Below, piece after piece: positions 40,280 to 48,371 of a stretch of 64,000 nt of DNA. Source of the stretch: Bacteroidetes bacterium UBA4414 (GTDB lineage Bacteria; Bacteroidota; Bacteroidia; Chitinophagales; Chitinophagaceae); assembly GCA_002389765.1 (NCBI GenBank), contig DGQM01000024.1, positions 140,411-204,410 on the forward strand, written 5' to 3'. Made by a program: the position numbers and the translations under genes. The notes beneath the pieces are model-generated. The model did no database searches. It worked only from the letters and a program-made list of their open reading frames with translations, and was not told where the DNA came from. How positions within the stretch are numbered: position 1 is the first letter of the stretch; each line of letters begins with the position of its first letter.

Positions 40280-41605
40280 CTTGCCGTTATTAACATTCAG
40301 GTATTCAATAGCCTCGCCCACAATAAAGAAACTGCCCGTTATCAGCACCGCATCGTTTTGGCCAATTGCATTGCGTGCAGCACTTACCGCATCTGCCACG
40401 CTTACATACATTTCGCCTTGCAGACCCGCAGCCTCTGCACGTTTCTTCAATTCAGATGCAGGTAATGCGCGTATGATGTTTGCATTGCAGAAATAGTAGG
40501 TGTTGTCTTTGGGTAGCAGTGCCAGCACATTGTCTATATCCTTGTCTTTTACAAATCCTATTACTATGTGCTTACTATCTGCAACTACGTTCTTCCACTG
40601 ATTGGTTACTTCTGTAATGCCTGCAATATTATGTCCCACATCTGCAATGATAAGTGGCTTGTCTTGCAATACATCCCAACGGCCGAATAAGCCTGTCAGC
40701 TTCTTCACTTTGCTAAGTGCGCGTTGCACCGTTGCAAATGGTATATCCATACCCTGATTAGCACGCAGTACATCTACCGCAGCCAGTACAGTTTTGATAT
40801 TGTAGTATTGGTAGCTACCCGGTAAATCGCTTGTCAGGTCGTGCATTTCGCGCATGGCGCGGTTGACTACTTTGTAGTATTGCAAAGATGGTGTAGCACC
40901 TGTGCGTACAAGATCCCACATGGCATCGGCATAGTACACAGTGCTTTGCATGTGCACGCTCTTTTCAAAGAACACACGTTCTGTTTCTGTATGCTGTTGT
41001 CCTATTACTACAGGTACTTTGTGTTTGATGATGCCGGCCTTCTCACTTGCTATCTCTGGTAGTGTTTTGCCCAGCAGGTCGGTATGGTCGTAGCTGATGT
41101 TGGTAATGATAGATAGCAGCGGGGTGATGACGTTTGTGCTATCGAGCCTGCCACCAAGCCCTGTTTCTATAATGGCATAGTCTACCTTTTCTTCTGCAAA
41201 GTAGGCAAATGCCATAGCTACCGTTATCTCAAAAAACGAAGGTTCAATTTCTTCTATGTTTGTTGTGTATTTGTCTACAAAATCTGTTACCCATTTTTTG
41301 CCAACCATAGCCCCGTTGATGCGGATGCGTTCTCTGAAATCGACCAGATGGGGAGACGTATAGAGACCTACTTTATAACCACATTCCTGCAGGATGGCTG
41401 CCAGCATATGGCTGGTGCTGCCCTTGCCATTGGTGCCTGCAATATGTATAGACTTGAATTGATTGTGCGGATTGCCAAGCAGTTCGCACATTTTGATGGT
41501 ATTATCCAGATTGGGTTTAAGGGCCGCCGCACCCTGACGCGAAAACATTGGGAGTTTTTCGTAGAGGTAGTTGAGTGTCTTCTCGTAGCGGTTGTCTATG
41601 TCCAT
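40247..41605 (-). CDS. folC: Folylpolyglutamate/dihydrofolate synthase
   Basis: A 452-residue Mur-ligase-fold enzyme that adds glutamate to dihydropteroate or folates. Motifs are IAGTNGKGSTSHMLAAIL, SPHLVDFRERIRIN, YAIIETGLGGRLDSTN, NISYDHTDLLG and LIIADVGHNIAGI. The start at 41605 (MDIDNRYEKTLNYLYEKLPMFSRQG) is preferred, because upstream starts would run into the tonB gene on the same strand. The gap to the tonB stop is 10 nt, so tonB and folC are likely cotranscribed. The 3' end overlaps the sugar transferase gene by 33 nt. Confidence 0.95.
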   Translation of the reverse strand: MDIDNRYEKTLNYLYEKLPMFSRQGAAALKPNLDNTIKMCELLGNPHNQFKSIHIAGTNGKGSTSHMLAAILQECGYKVGLYTSPHLVDFRERIRINGAMVGKKWVTDFVDKYTTNIEEIEPSFFEITVAMAFAYFAEEKVDYAIIETGLGGRLDSTNVITPLLSIITNISYDHTDLLGKTLPEIASEKAGIIKHKVPVVIGQQHTETERVFFEKSVHMQSTVYYADAMWDLVRTGATPSLQYYKVVNRAMREMHDLTSDLPGSYQYYNIKTVLAAVDVLRANQGMDIPFATVQRALSKVKKLTGLFGRWDVLQDKPLIIADVGHNIAGITEVTNQWKNVVADSKHIVIGFVKDKDIDNVLALLPKDNTYYFCNANIIRALPASELKKRAEAAGLQGEMYVSVADAVSAARNAIGQNDAVLITGSFFIVGEAIEYLNVNNGKLFPTSLENHH

Positions 41606-41615
41606 ACTATATAGC

Positions 41616-42491
41616 TCAGGTACGTGTTTTGAATACAAAAGTGACATCGCCAAACTGTTCTTCAGGTGCGTTGTCGCTCTTGTTGAACTTTATCTTATCG
41701 GCTTTACGAAGTGCTATGGCGCGTATCTCTGCATTGCTTGCAGATTTTACCTGCTTGTTTACAATAGCACCTTCTTTATTTACCGTAATACGTATTACTA
41801 CTTTGCCACCTTCTTTAAAGTCTGCATCGGGTGGAGGGTAGGCTACGATGTTGCGCCCTGCCAGGTTGTAGCTGATGCCACCTGTACCCCTGCCGGGTGT
41901 GCCTGTATAATTGCTTGCGCCCGGTGTACCGCCCGGTACGCCACGGTCGCCATTGCCTGTTGTATTGCCCTCACCCGTGCCCGGCTTGTTGATAGCAGCA
42001 CTGTTGCCACCACGGCCTGTACCACCGTTGTATACATAGCGCGGTTGCTGCACTTGTGGTTTAGGTTGCGGTTGCACAGGTTGTGTTGTTGCAGGCTTGT
42101 CCTGTTTCTTAGGCACAGGCTTTGCCTCTGCAACTACAGGGCGCTGCTGCGGCTTCTTTGGTTGCTCCGGCTTTTTGTTGATGACAGGTGCATCGGGCTC
42201 TTCTGTCTTTAATACTTCTTTCGGTGTATTATCAGGTGTTTCCTGCACAGGCGGTACAACGGCTGCTTCAGGCTGCCTGTTGTCGGGTGCCGGGTCTTCC
42301 ATCATCATTGGCTGGTCTGTGCCTGAACCATCTGCATCTGTACCCAAATTTACCTCCATACCCAGCTCTTGTGCAGGCACTTCGGTTACGTTGTTGTATT
42401 TAACGAAGAAGAACAGCAACAGCAGTAATACATGCACGCCAATCGTCCATGCAGTCGCTTTTATGTTGATGCCTTGTTGTGTAGCTTCCAT
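41616..42491 (-). CDS. tonB: Energy transducer TonB-like protein
   Basis: A 291-residue protein with one N-terminal membrane helix (AWTIGVHVLLLLLFFFVKY), a long Pro/Lys/Gln-rich spacer from about residue 80 to 165 (KKPEQPKKPQQRPVVAEAKPVPKK) and a Gly/Asn-rich stretch, and a C-terminal TonB domain (VAYPPPDADFKEGGKVVIRITVNKEGAIVNKQV, ending FGDVTFVFKTRT). It passes proton-motive energy to outer-membrane receptors. ExbB/ExbD are not next to it; they may be elsewhere. The start ATG 42491 gives a clean membrane anchor. Confidence 0.88.
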   Translation of the reverse strand: MEATQQGINIKATAWTIGVHVLLLLLFFFVKYNNVTEVPAQELGMEVNLGTDADGSGTDQPMMMEDPAPDNRQPEAAVVPPVQETPDNTPKEVLKTEEPDAPVINKKPEQPKKPQQRPVVAEAKPVPKKQDKPATTQPVQPQPKPQVQQPRYVYNGGTGRGGNSAAINKPGTGEGNTTGNGDRGVPGGTPGASNYTGTPGRGTGGISYNLAGRNIVAYPPPDADFKEGGKVVIRITVNKEGAIVNKQVKSASNAEIRAIALRKADKIKFNKSDNAPEEQFGDVTFVFKTRT

Positions 42492-42528
42492 CGTTTACTA
42501 AAATAATCAATCTATTGCAAGAATACTG

Positions 42529-43812
42529 TTAATGTGCAAAATCGGTATCGTAGTTTACCATACGTTCTTTTGGCGGGTTGTAGTAACCGTATTTCAGGTT
42601 AGGGAACTCTTCCCGTATCAGTTCCATCATCTGTTTTACACCCAAACACTCACCTGTATCAGCAACGCCTATTTTGCCCAAATACCAATCAGGATCGATA
42701 TTGAAGTTGCGCCACTGTATCATGCTGATGTCCGTGTACTTGATAAACTCACGCAGTGCTTCATATTCGGCTACACTATCCGTCATGCCGGGGAATACAA
42801 AGTAGTTGATAGAAGCCCAGCCACCATGCTGACGCACAATGCGTGCACTTTCGCGGATGTCTTCAAACTTGTAGTTATTAGGCAAGTAGTACTTAGTATA
42901 TACATCGGGGCGCACAGAGTTAAGACTTACACGAATGCTATCCAATCCTGCCTGCATCAGTTTCTCAACCGCATCGGGCTTGCTGCCGTTTGTGTTGATG
43001 TTGATGCTGCCCTTTTTGGTATGCTTGCGTATTTCAATAATAGCCTCGCGGATGGTTTCCCACATCAGCAAAGGTTCGCCCTCGCAACCTTGCCCGAAAC
43101 TAACTATCGGGAATGGTGCTGTTTCCAGATGCGGAACGGTAAACTCTACGATCTCTGCAGCAGTAGGTTTGAAGGTAAGCCTGTCTTGCGATGAGAAGAT
43201 CTCTTCCGTTTCCGGCTGGAATGAAATGCAACCAATACAGTTGGCATTGCACGCCGGCGATGACGGAATAGGACATTCCCAACGGCCCATGAAATAGTTG
43301 CGGGCAGCAGGGCAATGGTAGGTAAGTGCACAGTTGTTGGCAAGGTGCTGCACAAGACGATTGTGCGGGTACGCTTCCAGCATCTGCTCCACACCATTGT
43401 GTATCAGTGTATCGTTGTAGCCGCTGCATTCCTGACGGATGTCGCGTTCTATACGCGTAGCGGTAACATAGAACTTATTGTTGTGCCAACCTGTTGCTGT
43501 GTAGCAAAACAGCGGCAGTGTAGGTGCATCAGGCAGTGCCTCGAAAGCAGCCATATAGAAACCTGTATGTGCAGGCGGTATGAAAGCAGCCACAGCCCAG
43601 CCTTTTTCGCAAAGGCGCATTTCGCCTGTCTTTACATCTATACCAATGCCCCTGCGCATAGGCAGGTGATAAAGTGAGCCACCTTCAGGCAGTTCTATCC
43701 ACTCATCTTCTTCTACAGGAAGCGCATCCCAACCACTGCGGCCAATGGCATACAGCGTGGTGTCTTCGTATATCTTCCCTTCATCGTCTGCGTATAATAA
43801 GTAAGGTGTCAT
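42529..43812 (-). CDS. Radical SAM protein
   Basis: A 427-residue protein. The 4Fe-4S binding motif is CNANCIGC (about residue 187), the SAM-binding region follows, and conserved FGQGCEGEPLL and NTNGSKPDAVEKLMQAGLDSIRVSLNS segments mark a radical SAM beta-alpha barrel. An N-terminal part of about 180 residues (MTPYLLYADDEGKIYEDTTLYAIGRSG) is not part of the core and carries three more Cys. The relatives of this layout are usually annotated as radical SAM enzymes without known substrate. No peptide substrate or partner is visible nearby. Confidence 0.88.
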   Translation of the reverse strand: MTPYLLYADDEGKIYEDTTLYAIGRSGWDALPVEEDEWIELPEGGSLYHLPMRRGIGIDVKTGEMRLCEKGWAVAAFIPPAHTGFYMAAFEALPDAPTLPLFCYTATGWHNNKFYVTATRIERDIRQECSGYNDTLIHNGVEQMLEAYPHNRLVQHLANNCALTYHCPAARNYFMGRWECPIPSSPACNANCIGCISFQPETEEIFSSQDRLTFKPTAAEIVEFTVPHLETAPFPIVSFGQGCEGEPLLMWETIREAIIEIRKHTKKGSININTNGSKPDAVEKLMQAGLDSIRVSLNSVRPDVYTKYYLPNNYKFEDIRESARIVRQHGGWASINYFVFPGMTDSVAEYEALREFIKYTDISMIQWRNFNIDPDWYLGKIGVADTGECLGVKQMMELIREEFPNLKYGYYNPPKERMVNYDTDFAH

Positions 43813-43820
43813 GTCTACCC

Positions 43821-43895
43821 CTGCGCCCCCTAAAGGGGGACTTGTTGTTTAGTTAGTTATTTAAATATACCCGTTAGCCCCTTCAGTGGTTGGGG
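43821..43895. repeat. G/C-run dyads of a REP-like type
   Basis: Two short dyads in the gap upstream of the radical SAM gene: CCCCCTAAAGGGGG at 43826-43839 and AGCCCCTTCAGTGGTTGGGG at 43876-43895. Runs like these, with a CCCCTAAAGGGG or AGCCCC...GGGG core, are reminiscent of dispersed intergenic repeats in Bacteroidota genomes. No coding role. Whether copies exist elsewhere in this genome cannot be told from the window. Confidence 0.45.
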
Positions 43896-43897
43896 TA

Positions 43898-44563
43898 TTA
43901 CCAATCGTTTTTGTCTCTTTTCTCTCTTGCTTTATCTACCTGGCGGATGCAGAATACTTCAAACACGTCGGGCTCGAAGGCTGTATTGCCGATGTTCCAT
44001 TGATAAAGCCTGTTGTCTGCACAGTTGATGGTAAGTGTACCGAAGCGGAGTAATACATGCTCTACTTCTTTCCAGTCTATAAAGCGCCTGCGCGAATTGA
44101 CAGGTGGTTTAATGCCTTCTTTATCTACCACTATGGTAAGCGGTATATCTTTCTTACGTTCCCAATTAATGGCAAACACAATAGCTGCTGCAAGCAGTGT
44201 GAAGATGATGGCAGGTACTGTGGTCATTGTCATCCAGGCATAGCCGGCAAACACCAACATGATGATAAGCTCTGCAATGCGCATGATGAGGTTGTTGACA
44301 GGCTGTTGCAACCATCTGTTTTTGAACAGTATGAGCGTAAGCATAATGGCAGATACAGCATAGATGCCCATGGCTACAGCAAGACCGTAGTAAAGTACAG
44401 TGCGGTAGTTGAGTGCTTTGTCTTCGGGCAGATGGCTGACCGCGTAGTAGCTGACCATGATAACAGAAGCTGTAATGATCATAGCCAATACTATGAACAA
44501 ATGCAGCGCAGTAACCTGATGCGGCTTGACTCTTTCTTCTGTTAATGGCAGTTCGAATGTCAT
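43898..44563 (-). CDS. Four-helix inner-membrane protein of unknown function
   Basis: A 221-residue protein with four hydrophobic helices at about 22-45, 57-80, 90-110 and 115-135 and a cytoplasmic C-terminal half of about 85 residues (NWERKKDIPLTIVVDKEGIKPPVNSRRRFIDWKEVEHVLLRFGTLTINCADNRLYQW) that looks like a PH-like or YdbS-type small domain. The residue NRLYQW pattern and the following acidic/aromatic segment are the best-conserved-looking parts. Function is unknown. It lies between the radical SAM gene and the DUF1835 gene on the same strand, so an operon is possible. Confidence 0.65.
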   Translation of the reverse strand: MTFELPLTEERVKPHQVTALHLFIVLAMIITASVIMVSYYAVSHLPEDKALNYRTVLYYGLAVAMGIYAVSAIMLTLILFKNRWLQQPVNNLIMRIAELIIMLVFAGYAWMTMTTVPAIIFTLLAAAIVFAINWERKKDIPLTIVVDKEGIKPPVNSRRRFIDWKEVEHVLLRFGTLTINCADNRLYQWNIGNTAFEPDVFEVFCIRQVDKAREKRDKNDW

Positions 44564-44597
44564 GATTGTAATTCTGATAGCGTAGTATTTGGGGTTA

Positions 44598-45443
44598 TTA
44601 ATTAGCGGCTTCTTCCGTTGCAGCAGCTTCTGCTACAGCAGCATCGCCACCGGGTAGTTTTATGTCAAAGTCTTTCAGTGTCTTAGTTGTATCGCCCTGT
44701 AACAGCAGCTTTCCGTCCTCAGCCATTTTGCGCAAACGCCAGCCCAGATACAAATCGCCCGTAGGTACGTTGTATTTGTTGATGGCCTGATTGACTACTT
44801 TATGTGCCTTCTGAAACTGTTGTGAGCAGAAACTTAGCAATACACTATCGTAGAAGTCTTCGCCACGCGGAGCTGTTTTCTTACCACCTTCGTGCGTGCG
44901 AATACCTGCATTGTCGTTTACCATCTTCAGCCATTCGTCGCCATCCACCTCAAACTCTGCAGGTGTTACCTGACGAGCCAGCCTGCGTGCCTTTACCAGT
45001 TCGCGCGGCAGTATCTCGCTGATGTTTTTAGGGAAGTATACCTTACCATCCTGATTGAGGAACGGCAAACCTGCTATGCTTACCAGATAGAACTTGCCGG
45101 GGTGCTTGCTCATGTATGGCAGCATCCAGTGGTAGGCGCAAACGTCTGCCGGCCAAGGAGCCATCCAGAGCCATACTTTAGCATCCGGATTATCGTACAG
45201 GTGTTTTGATACCTCCAGCAACCTTTCCATATCGGTAACCTCAATAGGTTCGCTACTACCTGTTACCTGCTGCCAGAAGGCACCGCGCAATGCACTGAAG
45301 CCTTGTCCTTCTTCCTTCTGAAGCGGGCCTACGTGCAGTATATCTTTCAGTACTATTACTTCGCCTTGTATAGATGGTTCGCTTAGTATGGCTTCCTGCA
45401 AAGGTTGCGCAGCCATATCGCCCACTACAAAATGGTAAATCAT
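44598..45443 (-). CDS. DUF1835 domain-containing protein
   Basis: A 281-residue soluble protein with the DUF1835 pattern: IYHFVVGDMAAQPLQEAILSE, then VIVLKDILHVGPLQKEEGQGFSALRGAFW, and a conserved central KVWLWMAPWPADVCAYHWMLPYMSKHPGKFYLVSIAGLPFLN. The C-terminus is alanine-rich and probably disordered. DUF1835 proteins have no proven function. A -7 box lies 4 nt before the ATG. Confidence 0.85.
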   Translation of the reverse strand: MIYHFVVGDMAAQPLQEAILSEPSIQGEVIVLKDILHVGPLQKEEGQGFSALRGAFWQQVTGSSEPIEVTDMERLLEVSKHLYDNPDAKVWLWMAPWPADVCAYHWMLPYMSKHPGKFYLVSIAGLPFLNQDGKVYFPKNISEILPRELVKARRLARQVTPAEFEVDGDEWLKMVNDNAGIRTHEGGKKTAPRGEDFYDSVLLSFCSQQFQKAHKVVNQAINKYNVPTGDLYLGWRLRKMAEDGKLLLQGDTTKTLKDFDIKLPGGDAAVAEAAATEEAAN

Positions 45444-45447
45444 GCCG

Positions 45448-45455
45448 CAAAGTTA
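45448..45455 (-). promoter_or_regulatory. -7 promoter box TAACTTTG, 4 nt before the DUF1835 gene
   Basis: Exact TAnnTTTG on the minus strand immediately upstream of the ATG. This implies a leaderless mRNA. Confidence 0.55.
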
Positions 45456-45517
45456 ATTTGATAATGTGATAAACCGATGATTTGGACAGGGCATTTGCCC
45501 ACATTATGAAATTATTG

Positions 45518-46423
45518 CTATGACGCACGGGCAAGCTTTTGCGGGTAGTTTTTCACATCCTGCAGGTGTTGTTGCAACGGGCGGATGAGGCTTTGCTGTG
45601 CGGCGGGTTTCATACGGCGAAAATTGGCCTCGCGGATTTGCAGTATTTCGGGTGGTAAATGAGCTAATTGCGGGTCGAGGCGAAGGTAGGTTTGCCAACG
45701 TGTAGTAGCTTCACTGTCCACTTCAGTTTCAAGTTCTGTTTGGTTACAAACGGTTACGGAATTTTCGGGTTCGGGTGTTTGTAACACTTCGGGTAGATGA
45801 TCGACCAATACGCTTTCTTTGTATCTGGGATTGGTGAGGTAGTCTTTTGGCAGATGCGGGTTCAGTTGGAAGAACGCATCCACATCCCGTTTATACGCAT
45901 CTTCATAACCCGGTTCGCCCCGATAATACACTTCCGGTTCTGTAGCGGGTGCTTTTGTTGTTGGTTTAATAACAGGTGTTTGTATAACAGGTTGCTCTGT
46001 TGGCTGAATCTTTTCTTTGTATTTATTGGCTGCCAGTTTGCTATCCAGGTCTATGGCACGGATGATGGCTGCGGGTGTTACATCGTCATACACTTCGTGA
46101 ATGCTGTCCTTCAGGCGCACGTGTTTCTTTACCTGCATCTTGCCGAGGATGATTTTTGCCAATACCTCGCGCCTTTGTTGCAGGGTGCATATTTCTTCTT
46201 TGATGCGTTGACTTGCAGCATTTTCCAATTCTGCGGCAGCTTTTTCGCGTATGGGCTGCAATACTTTGTTGATGGCTTGCTGAATGTGTGGTTTGTTTAG
46301 TAAGCGTGTTGCGGCTGTGCGCAGGGCTTCGCCAGTGGCATCGGGGTAGGCAGCAAGGTAGGCTTGTGTTTTGTTACCATGGCGAATCATTTCGCGAATG
46401 AAGATTTCATGTTGCGGTTTCAT
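45518..46423 (-). CDS. Orphan protein with terminase-small-subunit-like N-terminus
   Basis: A 301-residue protein. Its first 60 residues (KPQHEIFIREMIRHGNKTQAYLAAYPDATGEALRTAATRLLNKPHIQQAINKVL) match the start of phage terminase small subunits, in which a short HTH reads a target on viral DNA. The middle (AAAELENAASQRIKEEICTLQQRREVLAKIILGK) resembles the region that follows in those proteins. The C-terminal half is Pro/Glu/Thr-rich and of unknown function. No large terminase subunit, portal or other phage gene lies near, so it is either a domesticated copy or a DNA-binding regulator. A TATTTTTG box lies 23 nt upstream. Confidence 0.55.
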   Translation of the reverse strand: MKPQHEIFIREMIRHGNKTQAYLAAYPDATGEALRTAATRLLNKPHIQQAINKVLQPIREKAAAELENAASQRIKEEICTLQQRREVLAKIILGKMQVKKHVRLKDSIHEVYDDVTPAAIIRAIDLDSKLAANKYKEKIQPTEQPVIQTPVIKPTTKAPATEPEVYYRGEPGYEDAYKRDVDAFFQLNPHLPKDYLTNPRYKESVLVDHLPEVLQTPEPENSVTVCNQTELETEVDSEATTRWQTYLRLDPQLAHLPPEILQIREANFRRMKPAAQQSLIRPLQQHLQDVKNYPQKLARAS

Positions 46424-46446
46424 TGTGTAGATAGCGTTTACTATAG

Positions 46447-46454
46447 CAAAAATA
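46447..46454 (-). promoter_or_regulatory. -7 promoter box TATTTTTG of the terminase-like gene
   Basis: Exact TAnnTTTG on the minus strand, 23 nt from the ATG. The direct repeats at 46483-46513 lie 28 bp further upstream, so they could act on this gene as well as on the divergent cargo gene. Confidence 0.45.
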
Positions 46455-46482
46455 CGAAATATTATGTGTATGTGCTATTTTT

Positions 46483-46513
46483 CTATTCGTGTAATGATAT
46501 CGCTCATTCGTAT
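46483..46513 (+). promoter_or_regulatory. LytTR-like direct repeats, copy 1
   Basis: Two ten-base units, CTATTCGTGT (46483-46492) and TCATTCGTAT (46504-46513), start 21 bp apart with an identical ATTCGT core. LytTR-type regulators bind 9-bp direct repeats with a 12-bp spacer, which is exactly this geometry. The site lies 145 bp upstream of the ATG of the first T9SS paralog. Confidence 0.6.
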
Positions 46514-46658
46514 GATGAAACTACCTGTTGGTTTAACGGGTGATTGTTACTGTAATATCTGCAAGCATATTTGCTATGTTGTTAACAATAAATAAACAAT
46601 GACGGCAAAGTGTACAATTTTTTGTTGTCATGAATATTAACTCTTTAAAACTTAAATC

Positions 46659-48143
46659 ATGAAATTGACACATTTATTCAATGGTGCAGCACAGATGTTG
46701 TTCCATGGCAAAAAAGCTGCTGCTGTTACAATGCTCACGGCTGCTTTCTCCTTTCAATCTTTTGCCCAATGTACTACTGCAAGCCTTAATATCAGTACAG
46801 GTATGGATGCTACGAGCGGCACGCCAACTTTGGTAACACCAGGGAATCCTGATCCGAAATGGATTGTCACAAATATTACATCTGATATCACAAGTCTTGT
46901 AAGTGGGTTGCCGGCACTTCCATATAATGCAGTTGCTGTTAACTCCATTGGCGGATGGGCAGCACCGGCATCTAACACAAACTGGATAAGCTTTTATAAT
47001 CCTGCTTCTTCAAGTTCCTGGTACAACACACCCAATACAACATCCAACGCAGGTACCTACGCTGTAACTATCAGACGTTATTTTAAGCTTTGTCAGGAAG
47101 AGGGGCTTGATATAACTATAAATGGGGCAAGAGATAACTATATCAGCAACATCAATATTGATGGTGGTTCCTCATTGTTTTCAGACGTGCCATCCCTTAC
47201 ATCGACGAATTTTAATACCATCTCTGGTTTGGTCTGGGTGTCGACATTGCCATTGGCTGCTGGGTCTCACTATATAGAGATTACTTTTAATAACCACTAC
47301 ACAACCTCCAGTTCAAACCCGCATGCGATATGTATCAACGGTACTATCAATACATCTAATGGCAGTTCAACAATTGTAACAGATGCTTGTGAAGATTGCG
47401 ATGATGCATCTGGTACATGCTCTGATAAATGCTATTGGAAAGTAGAAGGGAATAACATTAACGGTAATAAAAACCTTTTTGGTACACTTACAGATAATGA
47501 TGTACGTGTTGTTACGAACAAAGGTACTGCCGGTATTCCTGATCGTGGTGTCATTAAAGGAGGTAATGCTACGACTGGTGGTTACTTGGGTTGGAATACA
47601 ACAGTGCCATCTGCACGTGTGCATGTAAATTGTAAAAATGGTAATAATCCAGAAAGCCTGCCTGGTTTGCCGTCAGATATCCGTTTTGAAGCTCTGGAAC
47701 CTGGTGATGGTAATGTACTGGTTATAGATAGCGACGGTTATGTGTATGATAGTGGAATACCATATCATGGTGGTGCAGGAACAATGGCTATGCAACAGGA
47801 AATACGCGAGCTGAAAACACAGTTGGCAGAACTTCGCCAATCTTTGGCTGCAGGTGGTGTTGATCAATACAGTTCGCAGGTGGAAAACGAACTGTATCAG
47901 AACAGTCCTAACCCGTTTGGTAAAGAAACAAGCATTGGCTATAATATAGTAAATATGCAAAAAAGCGCTTTCATAGCAGTGTATGACTTGAATGGTAAAG
48001 AGCTGTTCAGACAAGCTGTGATTGAAAAAGGCAAAGGTAGTGTGACTCTGAGCGGAGATAAGTTGGTGCCTGGTATGTATCTGTACTCGCTAATTGTTGA
48101 TGGTAAAGAAACTGCAACGAAACGTATGGTTGTAACTAAATAA
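46659..48143 (+). CDS. Secreted T9SS protein, paralog 1 of a tandem pair
   Basis: A 494-residue protein with signal peptide (FHGKKAAAVTMLTAAFSFQSFA). The N-terminal domain (CTTASLNISTGMDATSGTP, PKWIVTNIT, TNWISFYNP, YFKLCQEEGLDITINGARDNYISNINIDGG) is shared with the next gene. A middle segment has Cys-rich CEDCDDASGTCSDKC followed by a beta-rich part and a short coiled coil (MAMQQEIRELKTQLAELRQSL), and the end is a T9SS sorting domain (NPFGKETSIGYNIVNMQKSAFIAVYDLNGKELF, ending TATKRMVVTK). No enzymatic motif. It probably forms a surface structure; the role is unknown. Confidence 0.78.
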   Translation: MKLTHLFNGAAQMLFHGKKAAAVTMLTAAFSFQSFAQCTTASLNISTGMDATSGTPTLVTPGNPDPKWIVTNITSDITSLVSGLPALPYNAVAVNSIGGWAAPASNTNWISFYNPASSSSWYNTPNTTSNAGTYAVTIRRYFKLCQEEGLDITINGARDNYISNINIDGGSSLFSDVPSLTSTNFNTISGLVWVSTLPLAAGSHYIEITFNNHYTTSSSNPHAICINGTINTSNGSSTIVTDACEDCDDASGTCSDKCYWKVEGNNINGNKNLFGTLTDNDVRVVTNKGTAGIPDRGVIKGGNATTGGYLGWNTTVPSARVHVNCKNGNNPESLPGLPSDIRFEALEPGDGNVLVIDSDGYVYDSGIPYHGGAGTMAMQQEIRELKTQLAELRQSLAAGGVDQYSSQVENELYQNSPNPFGKETSIGYNIVNMQKSAFIAVYDLNGKELFRQAVIEKGKGSVTLSGDKLVPGMYLYSLIVDGKETATKRMVVTK

Positions 48144-48166
48144 ATAGTAAGAATGTAGAAATAAAA

Positions 48167-48198
48167 AAAATAGCCCGGTAAATCCGGGCTATTTTTTT
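48167..48198 (+). terminator. Intrinsic terminator after paralog 1
   Basis: A 12-bp stem (AAAATAGCCCGG with its complement) and a 5-nt loop, followed by T residues. It separates the two paralogs into independent transcripts. Confidence 0.85.
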
Positions 48199-48227
48199 AC
48201 CGGATTACATTTTGTTTTACATATCTA

Positions 48228-48258
48228 CCATTCGTAGAATGAAAATGTCCATTCGTAT
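48228..48258 (+). promoter_or_regulatory. LytTR-like direct repeats, copy 2
   Basis: CCATTCGTAG (48228-48237) and CCATTCGTAT (48249-48258) start 21 bp apart, as in copy 1. The site lies 31 bp upstream of TAAATTCG (48290-48297), a one-mismatch -7 box, and 113 bp before the ATG of paralog 2. The repeat is thus placed like an activator site. Confidence 0.65.
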
Positions 48259-48371
48259 AACAGATGACTGTTTCTAAATATTGTATATATAAATTCGCGT
48301 TTATGTATTTGTCCGTATTGTTTATGGATAGATATATACAGTCATTTACTTTCGGAATATCAAAAAAATAT

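Noticed and set aside
45518..46423. Prophage remnant around the terminase-like gene
   Set aside because: No integrase, portal, capsid or lysis gene on either side; neighbours are ordinary chromosomal genes.
46483..48258. CRISPR-like repeat/spacer array
   Set aside because: Only two units per site with 11-bp spacing and no Cas genes; the geometry fits a LytTR-type operator instead.
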